Positions 35,034 to 49,590 of a stretch of DNA of 64,000 nucleotides are shown in pieces (positions within the stretch are counted from its first letter, which is position 1; each line of letters starts with the position of its first letter). Below the pieces are notes generated by a model, which saw only the letters and a list, made by a program, of their open reading frames with translations, did not search any database and was not told the DNA's origin. Source of the stretch: Microbacterium sp. Root166 (GTDB lineage: Bacteria; Actinomycetota; Actinomycetes; Actinomycetales; Microbacteriaceae); NCBI RefSeq assembly GCF_001427145.1, contig NZ_LMGL01000001.1, forward strand, positions 729,540-793,539, read 5' to 3'. The position numbers and the translations under genes were made by a program.

Positions 35034-35999
35034 TCAGGCCTTCTTCGCCTCGAGCGCCGCGATCAGCTGCGGCACCACGGTGAACAGGTCACCCACGACG
35101 CCGTAATCGGCGATCTCGAAGATCGGGGCATCCCCGTCCTTGTTGATCGCGACGATCGTCTTCGCGGTCTGCATGCCGGCCTTGTGCTGGATGGCGCCCG
35201 AGATCCCGAGGGCGACGTACAGCTGCGGCGAGACCGAGACGCCGGTCTGGCCGACCTGGTACGACTGCGGCACGTAGCCGGCGTCGACGGCAGCGCGGGA
35301 CGCGCCGATCGCAGCACCCAGCGCGTCGGCGAGCTGCTCGACCAGTGCGAACTTCTCCTCCGAGCCGAGGCCCCGCCCGCCCGAGACGACCTTGGTGGCC
35401 CCGCGCAGCTCCGGCCGCGACGAGGAGGTGACGGCTTCCTGGACGTCCGCCACCGAGGCGGCCCGGCGGTTCGAGGGCGTGACGCTCAGCTGCTCGACCT
35501 CGGGCGAGGCGACGGCCTCGGCGCGCGCGTCGACGGCACCCTGGCGCACGGTGACCACGGGTGCACCCCAGGTGACCGCGGCATCGACGTTGTACGCACC
35601 GCCGTAGACCGAGTGGTGGGCCACCACGCCTTCGGCGTCGCGCGAGACGCCCACGGCGTCGACGCAGAGCCCAGAGCGCGTGCGGGCGGCGAACCGCGCG
35701 GCGACTTCACGGCCCCCGATGGAGTGCGAGGCGAGCACGGCGTCGGGGCGCACGAGCGCGGCAGCGGCGGTCAGCGCGTCGACGGCGGGGACGACGAGCC
35801 CCTCGCCGGGCGAGGCGACCAGAACGGATGCCGCGCCCAGGGCTGCGGCATCCGCTGCGAGCTTCTCGTCACCCACGATCAGCGCGACCGGCGTGCCCAC
35901 CTGGGCGGCTGCGCCGAGCAGGCCCGCGGCGGACTTGGCGAGTGCGCCCGAGGGCGTGACGTCGAGGAGGACGAGGATCGAGTCGTCGGGGAAAGTCAT
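35034..35999 (-). CDS. fixB: Electron transfer flavoprotein, alpha subunit
   Basis: 321 residues. The C-terminal FAD-binding region reads [49 protein letters not shown] and [24 protein letters not shown], diagnostic of ETF-alpha. It forms a heterodimer with the beta subunit encoded just upstream (10-bp gap) and collects electrons from acyl-CoA dehydrogenases such as the one at 39.3-40.4 kb. No ETF-quinone oxidoreductase gene is visible in the window. Confidence 0.95.
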   Translation of the reverse strand: MTFPDDSILVLLDVTPSGALAKSAAGLLGAAAQVGTPVALIVGDEKLAADAAALGAASVLVASPGEGLVVPAVDALTAAAALVRPDAVLASHSIGGREVAARFAARTRSGLCVDAVGVSRDAEGVVAHHSVYGGAYNVDAAVTWGAPVVTVRQGAVDARAEAVASPEVEQLSVTPSNRRAASVADVQEAVTSSSRPELRGATKVVSGGRGLGSEEKFALVEQLADALGAAIGASRAAVDAGYVPQSYQVGQTGVSVSPQLYVALGISGAIQHKAGMQTAKTIVAINKDGDAPIFEIADYGVVGDLFTVVPQLIAALEAKKA

Positions 36000-36009
36000 G
36001 TCAGCCACC

Positions 36010-36786
36010 TCACGCGAGCCGGTTCTGGATGAGGAACTCGGCGAGCTTCTCGCCGGCATCCCCCTCGTCGACGATCTTGACGCCCGCCTCGCGCGGCGGC
36101 TTCTCGCTCAGCGAGATCACGATCGAGCGCGAAGCCCCGGGGTCGTGCGGCTCGATCCCGAGGTCCTCGAGCGAGACCGTCTCGAACGGCTTCTTCTTCG
36201 CGGCCATGATGCCCTTGAAGTTCGGGAACCGCGCGTCGGGAAGCGCCTCCGTGATCGAGATGACGGCGGGCAGCGGCGCCGAGACCCGAGCGGTGGCGTC
36301 CTCGGTCGCGCGGACTCCGGCGACCTCGGTCTCTCCGATCTCGACCGAGCTCAGGTACGTGGCCGCGGGGACGTCGAGCAGCTCGGCGACCATCGAGGCG
36401 ATCACGCCGCCCGAGCCGTCGGTGGACTGGTTGCCGGCGATGACCAGGTCGTAGCCGGTGCGCTTCACCGCGGCGGCGAGCACTTCGGCGGTGAGGCCCA
36501 GGTCGGCGCCGAGCAGCGTCTCGTCGATCACCTGCACGGCCGAGCTCGCGCCCATCGCGAGGCCCTTGCGCACCGTGGCCGAGGCGGACTCGGCGGCCAT
36601 CGACAGCACGACCACCTCGGTGCCCGGGTGCGCGTCGGCATAGGACAGCGCGACCTCGAGGGCCCGCTCGCCGATCTCGTCGAGCACCGATTCGCTCGCC
36701 GCGCGATCGGCGAGGCCGGTCTCGAGACTGAGCTTGCGATCCCCGTATGTATCCGGGACTTCCTTGACCAGGACGACGATCTTCAT
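36010..36786 (-). CDS. fixA: Electron transfer flavoprotein, beta subunit
   Basis: 258 residues. [13 protein letters not shown] at the start, [48 protein letters not shown] and the C-terminal [21 protein letters not shown] are typical of ETF-beta, which binds AMP. The ATG at 36786 is chosen because GAGGAG lies 6 bp upstream; the ATG six bases earlier would abut it. It is the first gene of fixA-fixB and divergent from the MarR regulator. Confidence 0.95.
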   Translation of the reverse strand: MKIVVLVKEVPDTYGDRKLSLETGLADRAASESVLDEIGERALEVALSYADAHPGTEVVVLSMAAESASATVRKGLAMGASSAVQVIDETLLGADLGLTAEVLAAAVKRTGYDLVIAGNQSTDGSGGVIASMVAELLDVPAATYLSSVEIGETEVAGVRATEDATARVSAPLPAVISITEALPDARFPNFKGIMAAKKKPFETVSLEDLGIEPHDPGASRSIVISLSEKPPREAGVKIVDEGDAGEKLAEFLIQNRLA

Positions 36787-36924
36787 TGCCATCTCCTCAC
36801 GCTGCGGTTGAGTCTAGGGCGCCCGTCTGCGAGCGCCCAATCGGTTGAAACGCCCGCGTAACGGACCGTCGCCACCCGGTGGAAAGGCCGCCAGCCGGTA
36901 CGGTGGGAGCAAGGAGGTCCGCCC

Positions 36925-37461
36925 GTGTCAGCGCCACGACGACTGCCCGTCGACCCGATCGCCGAGGCCAAGCGACAGTGGGTCGACCACGGGTGGGAGC
37001 CCGCCGCCGCGGGCATGACCGCCGTCACCTCCGTCATCCGCGCGCAGCAGCTCATGTTCGCCCGCATCGATGCGACGCTCAAGCCCTTCGGCCTGTCGTT
37101 CGCGCGGTACGAGATGCTGCGCCTCCTCGCCTTCACCAGGGCAGGACGGATGCCGATGGCCAGTGCCATCGCACGTTTGCAGGTGCACCCCACGAGCGTC
37201 ACGAACACGGTCGACCGGCTCGCCCGCGACGGGCTCGTCTCACGCGAGCCGCATCCGATCGACGGACGCGCGGCGATGCTCGTGATCACCGACGCCGGGC
37301 GCGACCTGGTCGAGGACGCCACCGACGCCCTCAACAGCGGCGTGTTCGAGAGCGTCGGCCTGAGCGACGATGACACCGCCGAACTCGTGCGGATCATCGC
37401 GCGATTCCGCAAGGATGCCGGAGACTTCACCGACCCGCGTCCCCAGCCCGACCCGCTCTGA
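36925..37461 (+). CDS. MarR-family transcriptional regulator
   Basis: 178 residues, GTG start with AAGGAGG upstream. The winged-helix part reads LSFARYEMLRLLAFTRAGRMPMASAIARLQVHPTSVTNTVDRLARDGLVSREPHPIDGRAAMLVITDAGR, with the MarR wing pattern DGRA. It lies divergent from the ETF genes and convergent with the enoyl-CoA hydratase gene, so control of acyl-CoA catabolism is the natural guess. Confidence 0.92.
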   Translation: MSAPRRLPVDPIAEAKRQWVDHGWEPAAAGMTAVTSVIRAQQLMFARIDATLKPFGLSFARYEMLRLLAFTRAGRMPMASAIARLQVHPTSVTNTVDRLARDGLVSREPHPIDGRAAMLVITDAGRDLVEDATDALNSGVFESVGLSDDDTAELVRIIARFRKDAGDFTDPRPQPDPL

Positions 37462-37468
37462 CACGCAT

Positions 37469-38245
37469 TCAGCGGTTCTCGAAGCCGGGGGCGCGCTTCT
37501 CGCGGAAGGCGGCCATGCCCTCCTTCTGGTCGGCGGTGTCGAACAGGCTCGCGAACACGTGACGCTCCAGGCGCAGGCCCTCGGCGAGCGGGACCTCCAT
37601 CGCGGAGTCCAGCACTGCCTTCGCGGCGTACAGCGACGGCAGGCTCTTCGCGGCGATGGCCTCGGCCGTCTTCGCGGCCTCGTCGAGCAGGTCGGCCGCG
37701 GGCACGACGCGTGAGACGAGTCCGGAGCGCTCGGCCTCCGCGGCATCCATCATCCGTCCGGTGAGAATGAGCTCGGCGGCCTTGTAGTACCCGACCGCCC
37801 GGATGAGCCGCTGCGATCCGCCCATGCCGGGGATCACGCCGAGGTTGATCTCGGGCTGACCGAACTTCGCGGTGTCGGCGGCGAGGATGATGTCGCACAT
37901 CATCGCGAGCTCGCACCCGCCGCCGAGGGCGTAGCCCGAGACCGCCGCGATCACCGGCGTGCGCGTTGCCGCGAACTGCGCCCAGCCGCCGAAGTGGTCG
38001 CCCATCAGCATCTCGAGTCCGTTCTTGGACTCCATCTCCTTGATGTCGGCGCCGGCGGCGAACGCGCGCTCCGAGCCGGTGAGCACGATGGCGCCGATCC
38101 CTTCGTCGCCGTCGAAGGCGGATGCCGCGGCCACGACATCCCTCATCGTCTGGGTGTTCAGCGCGTTGAGCGCCTCGGGGCGGTTCAGCGTGATCCAGCC
38201 GACCCGTCCGCGGGTCTCGACGAGGATCGTCTCGTACTCGGTCAT
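37469..38245 (-). CDS. Enoyl-CoA hydratase (crotonase family)
   Basis: 258 residues, full length. The oxyanion-hole segments are [10 protein letters not shown] and [16 protein letters not shown]. Both catalytic glutamates of true hydratases are present, in GGGCE and [20 protein letters not shown]. Within the branched-chain cluster it would hydrate methacrylyl-CoA, although straight-chain enoyl-CoAs are equally possible. It is last in a minus-strand series after mmsB, from which it is separated by 132 bp. Confidence 0.92.
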   Translation of the reverse strand: MTEYETILVETRGRVGWITLNRPEALNALNTQTMRDVVAAASAFDGDEGIGAIVLTGSERAFAAGADIKEMESKNGLEMLMGDHFGGWAQFAATRTPVIAAVSGYALGGGCELAMMCDIILAADTAKFGQPEINLGVIPGMGGSQRLIRAVGYYKAAELILTGRMMDAAEAERSGLVSRVVPAADLLDEAAKTAEAIAAKSLPSLYAAKAVLDSAMEVPLAEGLRLERHVFASLFDTADQKEGMAAFREKRAPGFENR

Positions 38246-38287
38246 GTGACTTCTTCCTTCATCTCGCCGGCCCTGAACATCTCACAT

Positions 38288-38362
38288 CTCACCAGAACAG
38301 GTGTTCCGCCGTGGACAGGACCATTGCGCGCCGGTTCGGCCTGCGCTCGCCAGAACGCCTGA
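38288..38362. repeat. Degenerate relative of family A repeat
   Basis: CTCACCAGAACAGG and CTCGCCAGAACGCC appear as direct repeats in the 132-bp gap between mmsB and the hydratase gene. The core CTCGCCAGAACGCC resembles an arm of the family A palindromes (AGTCGCCAGAACACGCCG). The inverted pairing is lost. The gap holds no evident promoter or gene. Confidence 0.35.
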
Positions 38363-38377
38363 TCTGGGCAGAGTCGC

Positions 38378-39283
38378 TCAGGCGCTGTCTTCGCGGATCG
38401 TGTTGATGATGCCCGAGAAGTCCTGGCCGGCGCCCGGCCCGTCGGCGTACTGCCGGTAGATCTCGCGGGCGAGCATCCCCATGCGGGCCTCGACGCCCGT
38501 CGACGTGATCGCGTGCTCGGCGAGGCCGAGGTCCTTATTCATCAGCGCGCCGGCGAAGCCCGGCTGGTAGTCGCGGTTGGCGGGGCTCGTCGGCACCGGA
38601 CCGGGCACGGGGCAGTTCGTCGTCAGCGCCCAGCACTGTCCCGAGGCGTTGGAGGCCACGTCGTACAGCGCCTGGTGCGACAGCCCGAGGCGCTCACCCA
38701 GCACGAAGGCCTCGGCGACGGCGATCTGCGACACCGCGAGGATCATGTTGTTGCAGACCTTGGCGGCCTGGCCCAGCCCGGCACCGCCGCAGTGGACGAC
38801 CCGGCGGCCCATGGCCTCGAGCACGGGTCGCGCCGCCTCGAAGTCTTCGTCAGCGCCGCCGACCATGAACGCGAGGGTCGCGTTCTCCGCGCCGACCACG
38901 CCGCCCGAGACCGGGGCATCGAGCGACCGGTGACCGGCGGCCTCGGCCAGTTCGTGCGCGGCGCGGGCCTCGTCGACAGCGATCGTCGACGAGTCGATGA
39001 ACAGCGTGCCCGGCGCCGCCACGGCGAGCAGCCCCTCGGCACCGTCGACGCCGTTGTAGGCATCCAGCACCTGCCGGCCCGACTGGAACATCGTGATCAC
39101 GATCTCGGCGGAGGCTGCTCTGACGGCCGCAGGCCCGGAGTCGGCGACGGCGAGGCCGCCGGAGGCCGCGGCATCCATCGCTCCCTGGAAGACGTCGAAG
39201 CCGACGACCTCGTGACCCGCGGCTGCCAGGTTGCGGGCCATGGGCAGGCCCATGTGGCCGAGTCCGAGGAAGGCGATGCGCAT
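38378..39283 (-). CDS. mmsB: 3-Hydroxyisobutyrate dehydrogenase
   Basis: 301 residues. The N-terminal Rossmann motif is MRIAFLGLGHMGLPMARNL. The substrate motif DAPVSGGVVGAENATLAFMVGG and GLGQAAKVCNNMIL, with the catalytic Lys, define the beta-hydroxyacid dehydrogenase family. C-terminal NKDLGLAEHA matches valine-pathway HIBADH, which oxidises 3-hydroxyisobutyrate to methylmalonate semialdehyde with NAD. It starts one base after the stop of the acyl-CoA dehydrogenase gene (TGA-C-ATG), so the two are co-translated. Confidence 0.92.
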   Translation of the reverse strand: MRIAFLGLGHMGLPMARNLAAAGHEVVGFDVFQGAMDAAASGGLAVADSGPAAVRAASAEIVITMFQSGRQVLDAYNGVDGAEGLLAVAAPGTLFIDSSTIAVDEARAAHELAEAAGHRSLDAPVSGGVVGAENATLAFMVGGADEDFEAARPVLEAMGRRVVHCGGAGLGQAAKVCNNMILAVSQIAVAEAFVLGERLGLSHQALYDVASNASGQCWALTTNCPVPGPVPTSPANRDYQPGFAGALMNKDLGLAEHAITSTGVEARMGMLAREIYRQYADGPGAGQDFSGIINTIREDSA

Positions 39284-39284
39284 G

Positions 39285-40445
39285 TCAGGCTCCCAGCAGT
39301 TCGCGGCCGATGATGACGCGCATGATCTCGTTCGTGCCCTCGAGGATCTGGTGCACGCGCAGATCGCGCACGACCTTCTCGATGCCGTAGTCGTGGAGGT
39401 ACCCGTAGCCGCCGTGCAGCTGCAGGGCCTCGTTGGCGATCTTGAAGCCGGCGTCCGTCGCGTAGCGCTTGGCCATCGCGCACTGCATCGAAACGTCGGG
39501 AGCCTTCGCGTCCATGGCGGCGGCGGCATCCCTCACCAGTGCGCGCGCGGCGCGCAGCTCGGTGGCCATGTCGGCGAGGGTGAAGACCACCGACTGCTTC
39601 TCGGCAAGGGGCTCGCCGAAGGTGAACCGCTCGTGCACGTAGCGGATCGCCTGGTCAAGCGCCCACTGCGCGCCGCCGAGCGAGCACGCCGCGATGTTCA
39701 CGCGGCCGCCGTTGAGCGCCGACATCGCGATCTTGAAGCCCTGCCCCTCGGCGCCGAGCATGCTCGTCGCCGGCACGCGCACCTCATCGAACAGGACCTG
39801 TCGCGTGGGCTGCGCGTTCCAGCCCATCTTCTTCTCGTTCGCTCCGAACGACAGTCCCGCGGCGTCGGCCGGAACGAGGAACGCGGTGATGCCGCGCGCG
39901 CCCGGTTCCCCGGTGCGCGCCATGACCACATAGACGGATGCCTCGCCCGCACCCGAGATGAACTGCTTGACGCCCGTCAGCACGAACTCGTCACCCTCGC
40001 GGATCGCCGTCGTCGTGATGGCGGCGGCGTCGGAGCCCGCCCCGGGTTCGGTGAGGCAGTAGCTGCCGAAGCCCTGCATAGACGTGAGGAGCGGCAGCCA
40101 CTCCTCACGCTGGGCATCGGCGCCGTAGGTGTCGATCATCCACGCGACCATGTTGTGGATGGAGATGTACGCGGCGATCGCGGGGTCGCCGACGGCGAGC
40201 TCCTCGAAGATCGCGGCGGCGTCCGCGCGTGAGAGGCCGGTGCCGCCGAAGTCATCGCGCACGTAGATGCCGCCGAGACCGAGCTGGCCGGCCAGGTGCA
40301 GCGTGTCGCGCGGGAACGTCTTGTTCTCGTCCCACTCGAGCGCGTGCGGCGCGAGCTCGGACTGCGCGAAGTCCCGCACCGCTTCGAGGATGGCCGCGCG
40401 CTCGTCGTCGGACAGCGCCGGGGTGGGGGTGATCGTCATGGACAT
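39285..40445 (-). CDS. Acyl-CoA dehydrogenase, isobutyryl-CoA dehydrogenase type
   Basis: 386 residues. FAD-binding and substrate motifs YCLTEPGAGSDAAAI, FISGAGEASVYVVMART and LQLHGGYGYLHDYGIEKVVRDLRVHQILEGTNEIMR are clear. The glutamate of ILEGTNE is the catalytic base position used by isobutyryl-CoA and short/branched dehydrogenases. It would convert isobutyryl-CoA to methacrylyl-CoA and pass electrons to the ETF encoded nearby. The ATG at 40445 has GAAGGAG upstream. A perfect 22-bp palindrome lies 83 bp upstream. Confidence 0.93.
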   Translation of the reverse strand: MSMTITPTPALSDDERAAILEAVRDFAQSELAPHALEWDENKTFPRDTLHLAGQLGLGGIYVRDDFGGTGLSRADAAAIFEELAVGDPAIAAYISIHNMVAWMIDTYGADAQREEWLPLLTSMQGFGSYCLTEPGAGSDAAAITTTAIREGDEFVLTGVKQFISGAGEASVYVVMARTGEPGARGITAFLVPADAAGLSFGANEKKMGWNAQPTRQVLFDEVRVPATSMLGAEGQGFKIAMSALNGGRVNIAACSLGGAQWALDQAIRYVHERFTFGEPLAEKQSVVFTLADMATELRAARALVRDAAAAMDAKAPDVSMQCAMAKRYATDAGFKIANEALQLHGGYGYLHDYGIEKVVRDLRVHQILEGTNEIMRVIIGRELLGA

Positions 40446-40498
40446 CGTTGCTCCTTCAGCCTCATCGCTTCGCCCTCGTGGGGCATCGTGATGAAAGT

Positions 40499-40522
40499 CA
40501 CCGTGCCGTCTTTGGCACGGTG
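40499..40522. other. Perfect 9-bp-stem hairpin upstream of acyl-CoA dehydrogenase
   Basis: CACCGTGCC and GGCACGGTG are perfect complements around a 6-nt loop. On the minus strand it comes between the 22-bp palindrome and the acyl-CoA dehydrogenase start. It could be a terminator for the upstream DUF1349 gene, a leader hairpin, or a second operator; no U-tract is seen. Confidence 0.45.
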
Positions 40523-40527
40523 CTGAT

Positions 40528-40549
40528 TTTACATGGACGTCCATGTAAA
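40528..40549. promoter_or_regulatory. Perfect 22-bp palindrome, operator for the valine-type cluster
   Basis: The half-site TTTACATGGAC is followed directly by its exact complement, giving 22 bp of perfect dyad symmetry. On the minus strand the outer TTTACA resembles a -35 box and the other end gives TAAAAT as a possible -10. This is the length and form of TetR-family operators. No TetR gene lies in the window, so the regulator would act from elsewhere. Confidence 0.7.
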
Positions 40550-40580
40550 TGCGAGGGAGACCGAATATCGGCTCGAGCGG

Positions 40581-41183
40581 TCAGCTTCCGTCGCGAAGGT
40601 CACCGAGGGTGCGCTGCTCGAACGCGATCTCTGCGAACTCGACGTCGCACCCCTCGCCCATCGGGCTCTGCGCCTCGAACCCGAACTGGGCGACCGACGT
40701 GTCGGGCAGCGCGAAGTACCGGACGAACGCCCACCTCGACCCGTCCGTCGAAGCGTGGAAGGCGTAGGCCGAGCCGATCCGCGCAATGCGCACCCACAGT
40801 TCCTCTGCCTCGACGGTGAAGCCGTTGGCGTCATCGGAAACTCCGCGCGTGACGACCGAGACGGCCATCGGCTCCCGGTCGGGCGAGTACTCGAAGCACA
40901 GCTTCGCCCAGTGCTGCTCATCGACCCAGATCAGCAGCACGCCGGCGTCGAAGGTGGCTCGGAATCCCACCCGCACGCGGGCCGAGAGGACGAAGTCGCC
41001 GGCAGGCGGCGTGCCGAGCAGCCTCACGGCGTCGAGCTGCGCACTGCCGTCACCGGCGGGGTCCGCGAAGAGGTCGCTGCGCTCGGCCGCGCGGGTCGCC
41101 ACCTCGTTCGCGCCCACCCGCCAGTCGGGGTGCGCCGACGACAGCGGGAACGGCAGGCCGGAGATCGTGTGAGAGACAGTCAT
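40581..41183 (-). CDS. DUF1349 / concanavalin-like lectin-fold protein
   Basis: 200 residues. The pattern DWRVGANEVATRAAERSDLFADPAG, then FVLSARVRVGFRATFDAGVLLIWVDEQHWAKLCFEYSPD and SVVTRGVSDDANG, matches the DUF1349 family, a jelly-roll fold related to concanavalin-like lectins. No signal peptide is present, so it is cytoplasmic. No catalytic activity is known. It is transcribed toward the acyl-CoA dehydrogenase gene but separated from it by the palindrome and hairpin. Confidence 0.85.
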   Translation of the reverse strand: MTVSHTISGLPFPLSSAHPDWRVGANEVATRAAERSDLFADPAGDGSAQLDAVRLLGTPPAGDFVLSARVRVGFRATFDAGVLLIWVDEQHWAKLCFEYSPDREPMAVSVVTRGVSDDANGFTVEAEELWVRIARIGSAYAFHASTDGSRWAFVRYFALPDTSVAQFGFEAQSPMGEGCDVEFAEIAFEQRTLGDLRDGS

Positions 41184-41258
41184 AGCGACGAGTATTCCGG
41201 GTGCGGACGCGGCGACCCCGGGCACTGGAGTGCGCCCGGGGTCGGTCGGCTCAGCGTC

Positions 41259-41591
41259 CTACTCGTCCCACGGCGCGAAGGCGCGCAGTTCGATCTGCCC
41301 GTTCCGGGCCATCGGATGCCGCGACGCGATGTCGATCGCCTCGTCGAGATCGGCCACCTCGAGGATGTCGAAGCCCAGGATCACCTCGCTCGTCTCGGCG
41401 AACGGACCCCGCGTCGTGAGGACCTTGCCGCCGCGAACGCGCACCACCGTCGACTCGGCGGGCGGCGCCAGGACCTCGCCGATGACCCGCTTGCCGCTGG
41501 CGTCGAGCGGGTCGACCCATAGGTCGATGTCGGACTCATCCGGCGACGAGTCGGGCTGCGGGTCGCTGACGACGAACATCATGTACTTCAT
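41259..41591 (-). CDS. YCII-domain protein
   Basis: 110 residues, MKYMMFVVSDP at the start, with GEVLAPPAESTVVRVRGGKVLTTRGPFAETSEVILGFDILEVADLDEAIDIASRHP. This is the common actinobacterial YCII-type protein (ferredoxin-like fold) usually encoded beside an ECF sigma factor; no sigma factor is adjacent here. Some relatives may be small dehydrochlorinase-like enzymes, but no function can be assigned. GGAAGGA precedes the ATG. Confidence 0.85.
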   Translation of the reverse strand: MKYMMFVVSDPQPDSSPDESDIDLWVDPLDASGKRVIGEVLAPPAESTVVRVRGGKVLTTRGPFAETSEVILGFDILEVADLDEAIDIASRHPMARNGQIELRAFAPWDE

Positions 41592-41756
41592 GGTCTGATC
41601 CTTCCGTGGCGGGGCGGCCACACACCACCCTCACTTCGGGCGTCGCACGGCCCACGGCGAAGTCGACACTTCGTCTCAGATTCTTTCCGCGTACGGTCGA
41701 CCGCCGGCTGTGGATGGATACCGGATGCGGCATCCCGCCGCCGATAGGTTCATCCC

Positions 41757-42407
41757 ATGCGCGCACGACACGTCCCCGCCTCGCTCGTCGGAGTTGCCCT
41801 GTTGCTGACGGGCTGCGCCCCCGCCTTGTCACCGGCCGCGGCGCCCTCGCAATCGGCGATCGCGGAGTCCCCGACTCCGACGCCCACGCCCGCTCCCCCC
41901 GGTGAGCTGATCATCGGGATCGAGGGCGTCACGTACACGAACGACGGCGAGATGACCGAGTTCTCATACGCGGACGACGGAGAGGCTCTTGTCGTGCTCG
42001 TCGAAGATCTGACGGGGGAAGAGCCGCAGGCCGAGGAGATCGACCTCTACGGAGAACCGTGGGGCACTCGGCACACGTGGGATGAGGTAGTCGTCACCGT
42101 CACCACCGACGGGAGCGCGAGCGTCAGCCTCCTCGCGCCGTCCGTGGGCGACGTTCCGGTCGAGACGCTGGAGGGTTTGTCCGTCGGCTCAAGCCGCGCG
42201 GCGGTCATCGCCGCGGGCGGTCGTGACGGTTGGGATGCCGACCAAGACGGGATCGCCGACTATCTCGACCTCGGGGAGTTGAAGGTTGCAGATACTCAGT
42301 CGCTCCAGCGGCCTGGCGAGGTCGGAATCGTCTTCGTCACCGTGCAGGTCGATGACGGTGCCGTCGTCAGGATCCAGGCGCCGGCGAACGACTTCTCGGA
42401 CATTTGA
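41757..42407 (+). CDS. Secreted lipoprotein, function unknown
   Basis: 216 residues. The N-terminus MRARHVPASLVGVALLLTGCAP is a lipoprotein signal peptide with the lipobox LTGC (Cys at residue 20). It is followed by a Ser/Pro/Thr linker (SPTPTPTPAPPG) and a soluble domain with GRDGWDADQDGIADYLDLGEL, an Asp-rich, calcium-loop-like segment. Lipid-anchored on the outer face of the membrane. TAGGTT lies 6 bp before the ATG. No family recognised. Confidence 0.82.
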   Translation: MRARHVPASLVGVALLLTGCAPALSPAAAPSQSAIAESPTPTPTPAPPGELIIGIEGVTYTNDGEMTEFSYADDGEALVVLVEDLTGEEPQAEEIDLYGEPWGTRHTWDEVVVTVTTDGSASVSLLAPSVGDVPVETLEGLSVGSSRAAVIAAGGRDGWDADQDGIADYLDLGELKVADTQSLQRPGEVGIVFVTVQVDDGAVVRIQAPANDFSDI

Positions 42408-42414
42408 CCGTCGC

Positions 42415-42588
42415 CTAGAAGGCGTCGAGCAGCCCCGCCCCGAACACGAGGAACGCCGCTGCGGTCGCCAACCCCAGCGTGACCGCCACCACAGCGACGA
42501 CCAGGATGTTGCCCGCCACGGCGAGGAGGAGCGCTCCGGCGGCCGAGATTCCACGGGCGGACGTCTGGATCGGGCTGGTCGCTGTCAT
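42415..42588 (-). CDS. Small two-helix membrane protein
   Basis: 57 residues, mostly two hydrophobic stretches (AAGALLLAVAGNILVVAVVAVTL and ATAAAFLVFGAGLLDAF). TAGCGT is placed 7 bp before the ATG on the minus strand, as at other genes here. It is convergent with the lipoprotein gene (7-bp gap). Function unknown. Confidence 0.6.
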   Translation of the reverse strand: MTATSPIQTSARGISAAGALLLAVAGNILVVAVVAVTLGLATAAAFLVFGAGLLDAF

Positions 42589-42696
42589 GCCTTCGACGCT
42601 ACGGAGCACGTCAGCGCAGGGCGTCGGCCTGAGGTATCACGCGCATCCCCCGGAGGGATGATCCCGTGGCCCGGCGCCGTCGAACGCCGGCGCGGT

Positions 42697-42767
42697 GAAA
42701 CGGGCGGGCGAAACCGCAGCCCGGAGCCGTCGAGCCCCCGAACTGAGCGATTTCGCCCGCCCGTTTC
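42697..42767. repeat. 17-bp perfect inverted repeat downstream of the amylopullulanase gene
   Basis: GAAACGGGCGGGCGAAA (42697-42713) is exactly complementary to 42751-42767 across a 37-nt spacer. It ends 23 bp from the 3' end of the minus-strand amylopullulanase gene. It may be a long-loop terminator or another palindromic repeat family. A smaller hairpin (CATCCC-CCGGA-GGGATG) lies just beyond, before the small membrane gene. Confidence 0.7.
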
Positions 42768-42789
42768 TCAGCGATGCACGAACAGCCCG

Positions 42790-48849
<6,060 letters not shown>

Positions 48850-48908
48850 GGAAGTACTCCTGGGGGAGAGAGGGCACGGCGACGTGCCAGTGGTGCAGTG
48901 TGTCGCCG

Positions 48909-49024
48909 ACGCTAGCAGCGGATGCCCGAAAACTGCAAGCGCTTACATCATGAGAATGCGCTCATTCTGGGCGTCCCGAGCATGCGCTGGTCCCGCGGCG
49001 GATGCCTGAGCGCAACCGCTTGCA
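48909..49024 (-). promoter_or_regulatory. Amylopullulanase promoter with two LacI/MalR-type operators
   Basis: On the minus strand TTGCAG (48938-48933) and TAGCGT (48914-48909) are 18 bp apart, about 50 nt before the start. TGCAAGCGCTTACA (48934-48947) overlaps the -35 box and is nearly a perfect palindrome around central GC. A second site, CGCAACCGCTTGCA (49011-49024), lies 77 bp further upstream. Between them AGAATGCGCTCATTCT (48953-48968) is a third partial palindrome. The TGCAAGCGCTTGCA-like consensus is that of LacI-family maltose regulators. No such regulator is encoded next door. The remaining gap to 49128 holds a family C repeat. Confidence 0.65.
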
Positions 49025-49052
49025 CTGCGTGCGGCATGACCAGTTCGACAGA

Positions 49053-49123
49053 GATCGCCACTTTGCGAGACCGCACGGTGCGTAATGGTGTTGCGAAGTG
49101 GCGATCTCCTGCGAAGTGGCGAC
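49053..49123. repeat. Palindromic intergenic repeat, family C, copy 2
   Basis: GATCGCCACTTTGCGA (49053-49068) is inversely matched by TTGCGAAGTGGCGATC (49091-49106), and TGCGAAGTGGCGAC follows as a direct repeat (49110-49123). It has the same order of parts as the copy at 10285-10355. It ends 6 bp before the 3' end of the minus-strand thioesterase gene. Confidence 0.8.
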
Positions 49124-49128
49124 GCGCC

Positions 49129-49590
49129 TCAGGCAGCGCCGCGCTCCCCCGGGGTCCCGTACGTGCTGCGCTGCTCGATGACGGCGAGCGTGCACCGCGA
49201 GATGCACGCGAGCTTGCCGGCCTCGTCGACGATGCGGACCTCCCACACCTGCGAGCGACGCCCGATCGCCACCGGGGTCGCCGTCGCCGTCACCCAGCCG
49301 GTGAAGACCGGGCGGATGTGGTTGGCGTTGATCTCCTGTCCGACCACGTGGAAGGTGTCGCGATCGACCGCGAGGTAGCCGGCCCACGAGGCGAGGGTCT
49401 CGGCGAGCGCGACCGACGCACCGCCGTGCAGGACGCCGGCGGGCTGCACGGTGCGGCCGTCCACCGGCATCCGTCCCACCAGCGCGTCGTCGCGCAGCTC
49501 GACGATCTCGATGCCGAGGTTCTCGATCAGGGTTCCCTCGGCCATCGCGGCCAGGTCGATGCCGGCGACGTCGCCGACCCAGAGGCTCAC
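49129..49590 (-). CDS. PaaI/YdiI-type hotdog thioesterase
   Basis: 153 residues from a GTG overlapping the prpC stop by 4 bp. The core PAGVLHGGASVALAETLASWAGYL is the hotdog thioesterase signature with the catalytic Glu, followed by INANHIRPVFTGWVTATATPVAIGRRSQVWEVRI. Predicted to hydrolyse small acyl-CoA thioesters. Tight coupling to the methylcitrate genes suggests a role in propionyl-CoA or CoA-balance control (inference). Confidence 0.88.
   Translation of the reverse strand: MSLWVGDVAGIDLAAMAEGTLIENLGIEIVELRDDALVGRMPVDGRTVQPAGVLHGGASVALAETLASWAGYLAVDRDTFHVVGQEINANHIRPVFTGWVTATATPVAIGRRSQVWEVRIVDEAGKLACISRCTLAVIEQRSTYGTPGERGAA

Noticed and set aside
33289..35106. Open frame of about 600 codons opposite the cytochrome b gene, rich in Gly/Ser/Arg
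   Set aside because: The repetitive look comes from the Ala/Pro-rich tail and its triplicated motif on the real strand.
41259..41591. ECF sigma factor partner next to the YCII gene
   Set aside because: Neighbouring frames on both strands were read and none has sigma-factor regions; the flanks are DUF1349 and a lipoprotein.
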